A stretch of 6,426 nucleotides of DNA from assembly GCA_021782195.1 (NCBI GenBank), contig JAJXVI010000148.1, positions 1-6,426 of the forward strand, given 5' to 3'. Under the pieces are notes generated by a model. That model was not told the origin of the DNA and made no database searches. It saw nothing but the letters and a program-made list of their open reading frames with translations. This stretch comes from a bacterium (GTDB taxonomy: Bacteria; Vulcanimicrobiota; Xenobia; RGZZ01). Position numbers and translations under genes: made by a program. Numbering within the stretch: the first letter of the stretch is position 1; every line of letters begins with the position of its first letter. Shown one piece after another: positions 1 through 6,357 of the stretch.

Positions 1-1478
1 CGACCGGTTCCGCCCGACTGTTCGAAGGGAATGGCCCGCACGGTGCCCTTCGTTTCCTCCTTGATGCGCGCCTCTAGATCCCGATCCGGGACGAACCAGC
101 ACCGCACAAAGCCGCCACGGCCCGCCAGGCGGGTCTTGAGTTCATCGTAGGTCGATGCGTCGTGAGTGGCCGCCACCTGACGGGCCTCGGCCCGCTCCAG
201 CAGCAATGTCTGGACGCGATCGATGTGGCCACGCAACCACTCGGATGAAGCATCGGCCACGGGAGTCGGTGTCTTCGTGCCTTCTACGCGCGACTTGAGC
301 ACGAACGAGGCATTCTCGACATCGCGCGGCCCCACTTCCATGCGGAACGGAACCCCTCGCTGCTCCCAGTAGAAATGCTTCTCGCCAGGGCGGTCCTCAC
401 GCAGATCGAGCACGATCCGCTGACGCGCGTGGGCGTCGACAAAGACACTCATGAATTCGCGACCGGCGTCGCGTGCCGATGCGGCCGCCACGCGTTCCTC
501 ACCACACAGGCGCGAGAGGATGGTCATGCACTGCGAGACCACGCGTTCGCGCTCAGCCTCGGTCTTGTAGATTGGAATGAGCACCCCGAGCGTCGGCGCC
601 ATGCGCGGAGGAAGCACGAGCCCCTCGTCATCGGAGTGCGTCATGACCAGCGCCCCGATCAGGCGGGTCGAGACGCCCCACGAAGTGGTCCAGGCGTGGT
701 GAAGGGTCTGGTCGCGCCCCTGGAACTGCACGCCAAATGCTTTCGCGAAATTCTGACCCAGGTTGTGCGAGGTTCCGGCCTGGAGGGCCTTGTTGTCCTG
801 CATGAGCGCCTCGATGCAGTAGGTGGCCTGAGCCCCGGGAAATTTCTCACTGTCGGTTTTGCGCCCCTTGATGACCGGAATCGCCAGGAAGTCACGCGCA
901 AACGAAGCGTACACGTCGAGCATCTGCAGGGTTTCGTTCTGTGCTTCCTCAGCAGTCTCGTGCGCGGTGTGCCCCTCCTGCCAGAGAAACTCGGCAGTAC
1001 GCAGAAACAGGCGGGTGCGCATCTCCCAGCGCATCACGTTGGCCCACTGGTTGAGCAGTACGGGAAGGTCACGGTACGACTTGACCCAGTTGGCCATGGT
1101 GTGACCGATGATGGTCTCTGAGGTGGGGCGGATGACCAGCGGTTCCTCGAGTTCGCCGCGGGGTTCGAGCCCCTTCTCCCCCTTTTGCAGGCCGCTGTGG
1201 GTGACCACCGCGCACTCCATGGCGAACCCTTCCACGTGCTCGGCCTCTCGTGCCAGGAAGCTCACCGGAATAAGGAGCGGAAAGTACGCGTTAACGTGCC
1301 CGGTCTCCTTGAACCGCAGGTCGAGGTCGGCCTGGATGGCCTCCCACAGCGCGTAACCGTTGGGGCGGATGACCATGCAGCCTTTGACCGGTGAGTAGTC
1401 GGCCAGTTCAGCGGCCTTGATGACGTCGATATACCACTGGGGATAGTCCTTGCTCCTTGGAGCGATGTTACGGGCCAT
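1..1478 (-). CDS. proS: Prolyl-tRNA synthetase, archaeal-like type 3 (C-terminus outside window)
   Basis: This cytoplasmic class II aminoacyl-tRNA synthetase charges tRNA-Pro with proline using ATP. The ATG at 1478 follows AGAGGA with five bases between, and the frame is open for 492 codons to the window edge, so only the extreme C-terminus is missing. The N-terminus (KDYPQWYIDVI, then GCMVIRPNGYALWE) is typical of the type 3 family. RPTSET lies at residues 117-122, the motif 2 region (RWEMRTRLFLRTAEF, ending GHTAH) at about 150-173, and the motif 3 region (HSDDEGLVLPPR) at 281-292. The anticodon-binding domain follows at about 300-400. There is no YbaK-like editing insertion of the usual bacterial type. 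The last visible stretch (RCWFVPDRDLEARIKEE, then RAIPFEQ) matches the family's C-terminal domain but keeps only one of the cysteines commonly used to bind zinc there. It is unlike its neighbours in function and probably separately expressed. The family call is secure. Confidence 0.97.
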   Translation of the reverse strand, partial: MARNIAPRSKDYPQWYIDVIKAAELADYSPVKGCMVIRPNGYALWEAIQADLDLRFKETGHVNAYFPLLIPVSFLAREAEHVEGFAMECAVVTHSGLQKGEKGLEPRGELEEPLVIRPTSETIIGHTMANWVKSYRDLPVLLNQWANVMRWEMRTRLFLRTAEFLWQEGHTAHETAEEAQNETLQMLDVYASFARDFLAIPVIKGRKTDSEKFPGAQATYCIEALMQDNKALQAGTSHNLGQNFAKAFGVQFQGRDQTLHHAWTTSWGVSTRLIGALVMTHSDDEGLVLPPRMAPTLGVLIPIYKTEAERERVVSQCMTILSRLCGEERVAAASARDAGREFMSVFVDAHARQRIVLDLREDRPGEKHFYWEQRGVPFRMEVGPRDVENASFVLKSRVEGTKTPTPVADASSEWLRGHIDRVQTLLLERAEARQVAATHDASTYDELKTRLAGRGGFVRCWFVPDRDLEARIKEETKGTVRAIPFEQSGGTG

Positions 1479-1534
1479 CGGGATCCTCTTTTGGCTTGAG
1501 TTTGGGACGAAATGCATTCGGTACGAAAGCGCCC

Positions 1535-1560
1535 CCAGGCAGGTGTGCTCACTGGCCTGG
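1535..1560. promoter_or_regulatory. GC-rich hairpin in the proS leader
   Basis: CCAGGC at 1535-1540 pairs with GCCTGG at 1555-1560 across a 14-base loop, and a few further pairs are possible inside the loop if bulges are allowed. It lies about 57 bases upstream of the proS start codon. No T-run follows on the minus strand, so a classical terminator is unlikely. It may be a leader structure or chance. I saw no T-box-like specifier or antiterminator sequence. Confidence 0.25.
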
Positions 1561-1567
1561 AGGTCGC

Positions 1568-1660
1568 TCATTCGCTGAAAAGGTCGCTCGATCCTTGGCG
1601 AACCATCGCTCCAACGATCACAGCAATCGCTCCAACAACCGCTCCTCCGGAAAGTCGCCC
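1568..1660 (-). pseudogene. Transmembrane-helix coding remnant in frame after the small acidic ORF's stop
   Basis: Directly after the TGA that ends the 78-codon ORF (1661-1663), the same frame stays open for 30 codons to a TGA at 1568-1570. It encodes LSGGAVVGAIAVIVGAMV followed by a polar end, RQGSSDLFSE. This is what a single membrane helix with a short hydrophilic tail looks like. No start codon with a suitable ribosome binding site precedes the helix inside this stretch. It therefore reads best as the C-terminal part of the preceding ORF, cut off by a nonsense change or a sequencing error, or reached by readthrough. Two copies of ATCGCTCCAAC on the plus strand (1605-1615 and 1626-1636) are explained by the repeated VGA codons of the helix. 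No family is recognised. Confidence 0.35.
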
Positions 1661-2370
1661 TCACCGGTCGAGCAGTTCACCCCATGCCGACTGCGTAAAC
1701 AGTCGATCGGCGCGCTCGGCGTCCTCCGTCTCGATCGAGGTGAGGCGACCATCTTCCGGCAATGCCTCCGCCTTCTCTTCCGAACTGGCCTGCGAAGAGA
1801 CCTCTCCCCGAGCAGCGACGATGCATTCAAGCGTCTCTGCCTCGTCGGCCATGGGAGGTAGCTGCAGTGTATCGCAGGAGACTTCGTCAGTGTACACGGT
1901 CTTTCTCCCTTCAATGCAAGCATATCTGTGAACACGAAACCCTGGTCAAACAGCCACACCCCAATGCGAAGGATACTGCAGGTGCGCACGTGAATTGTCG
2001 GTGTACCTTCTACCTGCTCCGACAGCGTCGGGCTCAAGACGTGCAGCAAGGTGGTTGTCTCGGTCGATGTTACCTGCAAGGTCCGGTCGGCGCCATCGGC
2101 CGACTTCCGAAGGTGCACGTGTGTGACGTCGCACACCGTGTGCGCGAGGTCGCCACCCTCCGAATGGCGACCCAGCAAGAAGGTGATGTTCCCGTGGTCG
2201 CCTCGAAGGTCGGCAAGTACGCCCTGCAGTGACACAGCCTGCGCCTGCAAGGCGGCGCCCGTCTCCGCCTGAAGAATCTCGAGACTCACGCGCCAACCGG
2301 TGTGGATATTGCTGAACTCGTCAAAGAAGCGATGCCATTGTTCCTGTGGGATCTCCCGTGTCGTGTCCAT
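1618..2370 (-). CDS. DUF5335-like protein with an unusual C-terminal read-on
   Basis: The start is the ATG at 2370, preceded by AGGAGG with five bases between; the longer frame to 2427 has no such signal. Residues 1 to about 122 resemble the DUF5335 family, a small bacterial family of unknown function: TTREIPQEQW near the start, FFDEFS, GWRVSLEIL, then a run of predicted strands ending TTTLLHVLSPTLSEQVEG. Family members as I recall them end about here. In this window the frame continues to a TGA at 1618-1620, giving 250 residues. Residues 123-157 are of ambiguous quality. From about residue 158 the sequence becomes arginine-rich and low in protein character while overlapping the better-looking ORF at 1661-1897 in another frame. 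The tail is therefore probably not ancestral. The product is likely cytoplasmic (no signal peptide) and its function is unknown. The domain call is fairly firm; the 3' end is doubtful. Confidence 0.7.
   Translation of the reverse strand: MDTTREIPQEQWHRFFDEFSNIHTGWRVSLEILQAETGAALQAQAVSLQGVLADLRGDHGNITFLLGRHSEGGDLAHTVCDVTHVHLRKSADGADRTLQVTSTETTTLLHVLSPTLSEQVEGTPTIHVRTCSILRIGVWLFDQGFVFTDMLALKGERPCTLTKSPAIHCSYLPWPTRQRRLNASSLLGERSLRRPVRKRRRRHCRKMVASPRSRRRTPSAPIDCLRSRHGVNCSTGEGDFPEERLLERLL
1661..1897 (-). CDS. Small acidic protein of unknown function, possibly truncated
   Basis: This 78-codon ORF starts with GTG at 1897 behind a good ribosome binding site, AAGGGAG at 1905-1911, seven bases upstream. 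The product begins MYTDEVSCDTLQLPP and is rich in Glu, Asp, Ala and Ser (for example ADEAETLE and SSEEKAEALPEDG), ending SAWGELLDR. It has no signal peptide or membrane segment of its own. Composition and codon choice look like a real protein, in contrast to the overlapping tail of the DUF5335-like frame. An internal ATG (PPMADEAE) lacks a clear ribosome binding site. Right after its TGA the same frame encodes a membrane helix (1568-1660), so the ancestral protein may have been about 108 residues with a C-terminal membrane anchor. I recognise no family. The main alternative is that the DUF5335-like frame is the translated one and this is a shadow. Confidence 0.5.
   Translation of the reverse strand: MYTDEVSCDTLQLPPMADEAETLECIVAARGEVSSQASSEEKAEALPEDGRLTSIETEDAERADRLFTQSAWGELLDR
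1905..1911 (-). promoter_or_regulatory. Ribosome binding site of the small acidic ORF
   Basis: AAGGGAG, read on the minus strand, lies seven bases before the GTG at 1897. It is the main argument that this GTG is a real start and that the 78-codon frame, rather than the overlapping DUF5335-like tail, is translated here. Confidence 0.45.
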
Positions 2371-2501
2371 GGCGCCCTCCTGTGGCAGTGCTCCATCTTC
2401 ACTGTACCGTCGTCCGCCAGGAGCCAAGCCTCGGTCTCGAACCTGATCTTTGACTCCCGCGTCCGCACGGTGGGGACAGAAACGGAAGGGAAATCACCCC
2501 G

Positions 2502-2538
2502 GGTCGAACGACGGGGGCTCCCAGATCGAACGACGGGG
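2502..2538. repeat. Tandem 15-bp direct repeat, 22-bp period
   Basis: GGTCGAACGACGGGG at 2502-2516 recurs as GATCGAACGACGGGG at 2524-2538, 14 of 15 bases identical, with a period of 22 bases. The second copy ends exactly beside the stop codon of the secreted protein gene (2539-2541). The pair lies about 130-170 bases upstream of the DUF5335-like start. The near two-turn spacing would suit a tandem protein-binding site, but it may equally be a local duplication. The rest of the 2371-2501 gap shows nothing firm. Confidence 0.6.
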
Positions 2539-3690
2539 TCAGCGTGATTTCGCGGGGGGACGGGAGACAATCTGCGCATCCCGGTACGGTCGATCGAGCG
2601 TATCGAGCACCTCGCCGGTCAGGATGTCGACCGTGACGGCCCGCTCAACCCCTTTCGACTCGCCACAGATCAGAACGTGGCGGTGGTTCGGAGCCACCTG
2701 GGAGTGACGCATCGTAAACTCCGGAATCGTCGCCAGGAAGCGGTCCTCCCCGGTGAACCAGCGCCGCGACACGCGGACAGCAGTTCCTTCCTGGGAAACG
2801 TCAAGTGACTCGCTGCGATTAAGCATCGCGCTCAGGGTATACGGAGGCATGTACTGACCCAGCGTGTGCCACGTGTTTCCCAGCCGCTCGTAGTAGTGAT
2901 GCACCCCCATCTCGACGACAAGACCGGACGCGGTCCAGTAGAGATGGCGCGGTTGTTCGGAAGTTGGAAGCGCCACGCCAGATGAGAAAAGATCGGACGC
3001 GTGCACGGGTCCGGACAGGGTCCCCTCCCGAAGCACCCAGACCAGGCCGATCATGGGGCGGACAAGCGCTGCCCAGTGCTTTCCATCCGGGCTCGCCACC
3101 GCATCCTGGAAGGAAAACGCGCCGGCCAGGGTCACCGGGTGATCCACAGCGTGTGGAGGAAGGTACAGCAGGTCGAAGCCGGACCGTGAGGTGCGACGCG
3201 TTGCAAGAATGCCACCGGACGTCTGGGGATAGAAGTCGGTCACCCCGCGCATCAGCACGCACGGGTTCGTGCCTGCCAGCGAAACCGAGACGAGATTTCC
3301 ATTCAAGTTCGGATCGTGCTCCACCGGCACGACATACGCCACGGAATCCTGCCGGCTTGCCAGTGACCCTCCGTAAGCGAACTTGCCGGCGGCTGTCGCG
3401 TAGAGATACGTATCACGTCGCGCCTTGAGCAGGACCAGAAAGCCCGGTGTCTCACACTCAACGTAGAGAGATCCTGGTCGGGGCAATCCCAGCGATGCGT
3501 CCGCAAATACCCGCGGAGTCACTCGATCCACCAGGATTTCCGTTTCGGACACGTTCAGACGACGCGCAAGATCGGCACGACAGACCTTCACTGCGTCTGC
3601 GCGAGAACCCGCCGGCACGGCCAACGCTGCCAGCGTCAGGCAGTTCAGCATCAGAAACGTCAGGACGAATGAAGTCAGTGCGGAACGCAT
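2539..3690 (-). CDS. Secreted protein: DASLG-type domain plus beta-propeller-like region
   Basis: The start is the ATG at 3690, six bases after GGAGG (3697-3701); it opens directly into a signal peptide. The frame stays open to 3948, but those 86 upstream codons overlap the end of atpG and read as noncoding. The product has 383 residues. Residues 1-24 are a Sec-type signal peptide (MRSALTSFVLTFL..., AALA then VPAG) with no clear lipobox. Residues 32-108 (LARRLNVSETEI, then DASLGLPRPGSLY, ETPGFLVLLKA, TYLYATAAGKF) match a small domain known from many exported proteins and lipoproteins of environmental bacteria, usually DASLGCP..PG and PGYRIVLEA. Residues 110-380 are strand-rich, with propeller-like turns such as ASPDGKHWAALV, VAPNHRHVLICGE and VDILTGEVLDTL. 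It is probably periplasmic or extracellular, with a binding or scaffolding role by inference; no catalytic motif is visible. It follows the atp operon by 124 bases and seems unrelated to it. Confidence 0.85.
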   Translation of the reverse strand: MRSALTSFVLTFLMLNCLTLAALAVPAGSRADAVKVCRADLARRLNVSETEILVDRVTPRVFADASLGLPRPGSLYVECETPGFLVLLKARRDTYLYATAAGKFAYGGSLASRQDSVAYVVPVEHDPNLNGNLVSVSLAGTNPCVLMRGVTDFYPQTSGGILATRRTSRSGFDLLYLPPHAVDHPVTLAGAFSFQDAVASPDGKHWAALVRPMIGLVWVLREGTLSGPVHASDLFSSGVALPTSEQPRHLYWTASGLVVEMGVHHYYERLGNTWHTLGQYMPPYTLSAMLNRSESLDVSQEGTAVRVSRRWFTGEDRFLATIPEFTMRHSQVAPNHRHVLICGESKGVERAVTVDILTGEVLDTLDRPYRDAQIVSRPPAKSR

Positions 3691-3696
3691 GCGATA

Positions 3697-3701
3697 CCTC
3701 C
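3697..3701 (-). promoter_or_regulatory. Ribosome binding site fixing the start of the secreted protein
   Basis: GGAGG on the minus strand, six bases before the ATG at 3690. It selects this start over the 86-codon longer frame, and the residues that follow form a clean signal peptide. Confidence 0.8.
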
Positions 3702-3768
3702 AGAAGCTCCGGGGATGTCGCGGGTACAGACAGCGTGGCGTCAGACCCGCAGTCATCGACACATTTTC

Positions 3769-3798
3769 ATTCTCGTCCGCCGCGTGCGGGCCGAGAAT
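3769..3798 (-). terminator. Hairpin after atpG, probable end of the atp operon
   Basis: ATTCTCG at 3769-3775 pairs with CGAGAAT at 3792-3798, a perfect 7-bp stem, and an inner CCGC/GCGG pairing (3777-3780 with 3786-3789) extends it after small bulges. It begins 16 bases downstream of the atpG stop codon. On the minus strand it is followed by GAAAATG rather than a T-run, so if it terminates transcription it is not a textbook intrinsic terminator; it could also protect the mRNA 3' end. Confidence 0.4.
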
Positions 3799-3814
3799 CG
3801 GGTATACACCCCAT

Positions 3815-4846
3815 TCAATGGTCAGCCTGCGGAGCTCGACTTCGCGCCCCCATCGCATTCCTGTTGGCGTCAGGCTTCGTCCCCCTCGTACGGCGTCTGG
3901 AAGGTGAAGCGACACCGACCGACGCCTCGTAGCCTGCAACCACGTCAAGCATCTGGCGTGTCACGAGTTCCCTTCGCTCGACGTGAATCGCGCGGGTCAG
4001 GACGTCCAACCGTTTCTCCACGTTGTCCTCCGCGCGCTGCATCGCACGCAAACGGGACTCGTTCTCCGCTGCCAGCGAAAGCGCCAGGACCCGATACAGC
4101 GAGCAGAACACGTGCTGGCGGAGGAGGCGCGCCAGCAACTCCTCCCACGGCATCTTCCACGCGGGAAGTGAGCGCGAGGGCCAGGGCTGCGCGCCCAGAC
4201 GTTGCAACCACGCGGACGCGGGCGGGAGGAGTCGGGTCGTACGTGGCACGGGCGGTACCGAAGTCACCTCTCCACCCGCGGCGTCACGCCGGGGAATGAA
4301 ACGCTCGTGCGCAACCACCACCACGCGCTCCACCGCCCTCCTGGTCCGCCACTCGTCGAGCACGGTAAGTACCTCCTCTACGACAGGTCCGATACCGTCC
4401 GCCGAAACCGGCATGTCGAGCACCCGTTGTGGCCGGCATCCCGCCCGCTCGAGAGCCCCCTCTGTACGACCGCCCAGGGCCAGCACGAGCGGCACACGCA
4501 AGGGCAGTCCGCGTTCCTGCAATGACACCACCGCGTGACGGACAACGTCCTGATTGAAGCGGCCACACAACCCCTGGTCCGAACCGACCACGATGAGGGC
4601 CAGTCGACCGCCGCTCGCGATCATCTCCTGCGCTGGAAGGACAGCCCGTCCTGTAAGATCGACGTGACGACCACGAAAGAGCGCAATCAGACCTCGCTCG
4701 ACCGTCCCCTCATAGGCGTCTAGCACTTCCACGGCCTGCTCGTACTGACGCATGCCAACCGCCGCGAGCACCTTCATGGTGTGCACAATCGCTCCGATCT
4801 CGCGCGCCAACACGAGGTCGCCCTTCAGATGCTCAAGCGAGGTCAC
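3815..4846 (-). CDS. atpG: Alternate (N-type) F1Fo-ATPase gamma subunit, with extended C-terminus
   Basis: Gamma is the central rotor shaft of F1, coupling ion flow through the membrane ring to ATP turnover in the alpha/beta hexamer at the inner membrane face. The GTG start at 4846 overlaps the atpA stop (GTGA), with AGGA six bases upstream inside atpA. The N-terminal helix carries TMKVLAAVGMRQYEQAVE (residues 23-40). The conserved central segment VVGSDQGLCGRFNQD is at 86-100. The C-terminal helix has ENESRLRAMQRAEDNVEKRL (261-280) and ends near MLDVVAGYEA (299-308), where gammas usually stop. Here about 35 more residues follow, with seven Arg and one Lys, ending at the TGA at 3815. The N- and C-terminal helices resemble alternate-ATPase gammas more than housekeeping ones. 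It is probably the last gene of its operon. The subunit call is secure; the tail is either a real extension or the result of a lost stop. Confidence 0.93.
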   Translation of the reverse strand: MTSLEHLKGDLVLAREIGAIVHTMKVLAAVGMRQYEQAVEVLDAYEGTVERGLIALFRGRHVDLTGRAVLPAQEMIASGGRLALIVVGSDQGLCGRFNQDVVRHAVVSLQERGLPLRVPLVLALGGRTEGALERAGCRPQRVLDMPVSADGIGPVVEEVLTVLDEWRTRRAVERVVVVAHERFIPRRDAAGGEVTSVPPVPRTTRLLPPASAWLQRLGAQPWPSRSLPAWKMPWEELLARLLRQHVFCSLYRVLALSLAAENESRLRAMQRAEDNVEKRLDVLTRAIHVERRELVTRQMLDVVAGYEASVGVASPSRRRTRGTKPDANRNAMGARSRAPQADH

Positions 4847-6357
4847 GACACGTCCTGCTCTCCGAGGGCGGCACGGGCCGAGGCCAGCAGGTCGGCACGC
4901 ATCACGTCGTCGAGAGGCGCGCCCGCCTCGATGCGGTGACAGAGTTTCTCACAGCGTGCCCTGAGAACGGCTCGTATCCGGCGCTCCCCGTCTGCCACCC
5001 GCTCGAGCGGAAGCTCATCGAACAGACCGGTCGTCGCGGCAAGAAGTACAGCAATCTGCGAACTGACGTCAAGCAGTTCTCGGTCGTCCTGACGGAGCAC
5101 TTCACGCACACGCCGACCGTGCTCGAGCGCCTTTCGCGTCTGAGGCGACAGGCGCGTGTCGAAGCGTGAAAACGCCTCCAGTTCCTGGTACTGCGCGTAG
5201 ACGAGGCGCAGGTCTCCGGTGACCGCGCGATAAGCCGGTAACTGTGCATCGCCTCCGACCCGCGAAACCGACCGCGTGACGTCTACTGCGGGCAGCAGAC
5301 CGCGCTGGAACAATGTCGAGGAAAGCACGATCTGGCCGTCGGTGATGGAGATCAGATTGGTCGGGAGATAGGCCGTGATGTCCTCGGCTTCCGTGACCAC
5401 GATGGGAAGCGCACTCAACGACCCCCCTCCCTCCTCGCGGCTTAGATGCGTGGCACGTTCAAGCAAGCGCGAGTGGATGTAGAAAATGTCGCCTGGAAAC
5501 GCATCGCGTCCGGGCGGACGGCGCAGCAGCAAGCACAGTTCGCGATACGCACGAGCGTGGCAGGTCAGGTCATCGTACACGACCAGCACGTCTCGCCCTT
5601 CTCGCATGAAGAACTCCCCGATCGAGGTTGCCGCGTACGGCGCTACAAACTGACAGCCGGCAGGGTCCTCGGAGCGAGCGACCACCACCACCGTGTAGGC
5701 AAGCGCGCCGGTGGCACGCAGTTCCTCGATGACCCCGGCAACGGCGGAGTCGCGCTGCCCGACCGCACAGTAGACGCACACCACGCCACTGTGCGCCTGA
5801 TTGAGGATGGTCGAGAGCGCCAGCGCCGTCTTTCCCGTGGAGCGGTCACCGAGCAGCAGTTCGCGCTGACCTCTTCCGATGGGAACAAGCGCGTCGACAG
5901 CCTTGACGCCCGTGTGGAGCGGCACCGTCACCGGAGCGCGCGAAATGATGGGCGGCGCAGGCCCCTCCACCGGCCGTCTTCCCAGCGCCTCCAGCGAACG
6001 TCCCCCATCGAGCGGACGTCCCACGGCATCGACCACCCTGCCCAGCAACGCGTGCCCGACGGGCACGTCCAGAACCCGCCCGGTGCGCATCGCCGGGGTA
6101 CCGGTCACAATGCTCGCCGCGTCGTCAAGCAGGACCAAACAGGTCTCCGACTCCTCAAGCGTAAACGCCAGTCCCAGACTGTCTCCAGACAGTTGCACGA
6201 GCTCCTCCGAAGCGACGCGCGGCAGACCCTCAACGCGCACAATCCCGTTCCCCACATAGCTCACGCGGCCACTCTCGCGCACTTCGAGCGGATGCGACGC
6301 ACCCTCCAGGAGTCTTTCCAGAGGGGCAAACAACGCCTCTGCGCGCGAACTGCTCAC
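4843..6357 (-). CDS. atpA: Alternate (N-type) F1Fo-ATPase alpha subunit
   Basis: Alpha is the regulatory, non-catalytic nucleotide-binding subunit of the F1 hexamer. I start it at the GTG at 6357, which overlaps an upstream TGA (GTGA) and has GGAGGG ten bases before it. A TTG at 6375 would add six residues but has no ribosome binding site. The product is 504 residues, the usual alpha length. The N-terminal barrel includes RVSYVGNGIVRVEGLP. The P-loop GDRSTGKT lies at 170-177, with Ser where most alphas have Gln. Then come VYCAVGQRDSAVAGVIEEL, VVYDDLTCHARAYREL, LLLRRPPGRDAFPGDIFY and the SVSRVGG segment that supplies the arginine finger to beta. AHSGVVCVYCAVGQ, DDLT.HARAYREL and QYQELEAFSRFDTRL resemble the alternate F-ATPase alpha family (N-ATPase) more closely than the housekeeping one. 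These enzymes are often Na+-translocating and encoded as one transferable operon, usually as a second ATPase. The gene is translationally coupled to both neighbours. Confidence 0.95.
   Translation of the reverse strand: MSSSRAEALFAPLERLLEGASHPLEVRESGRVSYVGNGIVRVEGLPRVASEELVQLSGDSLGLAFTLEESETCLVLLDDAASIVTGTPAMRTGRVLDVPVGHALLGRVVDAVGRPLDGGRSLEALGRRPVEGPAPPIISRAPVTVPLHTGVKAVDALVPIGRGQRELLLGDRSTGKTALALSTILNQAHSGVVCVYCAVGQRDSAVAGVIEELRATGALAYTVVVVARSEDPAGCQFVAPYAATSIGEFFMREGRDVLVVYDDLTCHARAYRELCLLLRRPPGRDAFPGDIFYIHSRLLERATHLSREEGGGSLSALPIVVTEAEDITAYLPTNLISITDGQIVLSSTLFQRGLLPAVDVTRSVSRVGGDAQLPAYRAVTGDLRLVYAQYQELEAFSRFDTRLSPQTRKALEHGRRVREVLRQDDRELLDVSSQIAVLLAATTGLFDELPLERVADGERRIRAVLRARCEKLCHRIEAGAPLDDVMRADLLASARAALGEQDVS

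Noticed and set aside
375..1121. Long plus-strand ORF of 248 codons
   Set aside because: It lies antisense to proS, whose class II synthetase motifs are unmistakable on the minus strand. The long antisense frame is expected in GC-rich DNA and its product resembles no family I know.
1561..1589. AGGTCGCTC repeated at 1561-1569 and 1581-1589
   Set aside because: A nine-base repeat in the short gap before proS with no further copies is not enough to call a repeat element.
1661..1663. Selenocysteine or altered genetic code at the TGA
   Set aside because: TGA is a normal stop for several genes here, there is no cysteine-aligned redox motif around it, and I saw no convincing SECIS-like structure.
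1512..1931. Plus-strand ORF of 139 codons
   Set aside because: It is rich in Ser, Ala and Arg and has no recognisable domain. The opposite strand carries the acidic ORF and membrane helix with better coding character.
2401..2427. Possible sigma-70-like promoter before the DUF5335-like gene (TTGGCT and TACAGT on the minus strand)
   Set aside because: The spacer is only 15 bases and both boxes match the consensus weakly, so it is not distinguishable from chance.
3800..3811. GGGTATACACCC, a partly palindromic 12-mer near the atpG stop
   Set aside because: Only the outer four base pairs are symmetric and there is a single copy, which is too weak to call an operator.
3691..3948. N-terminal extension of the secreted protein frame
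   Set aside because: These 86 codons overlap atpG out of frame. The ATG at 3690 has a strong ribosome binding site and begins a signal peptide.
3715..4299. Plus-strand ORF of 194 codons
   Set aside because: It is antisense to the conserved 3' half of atpG, and its Arg/Ser/Pro/Thr-rich product is typical of shadow frames.
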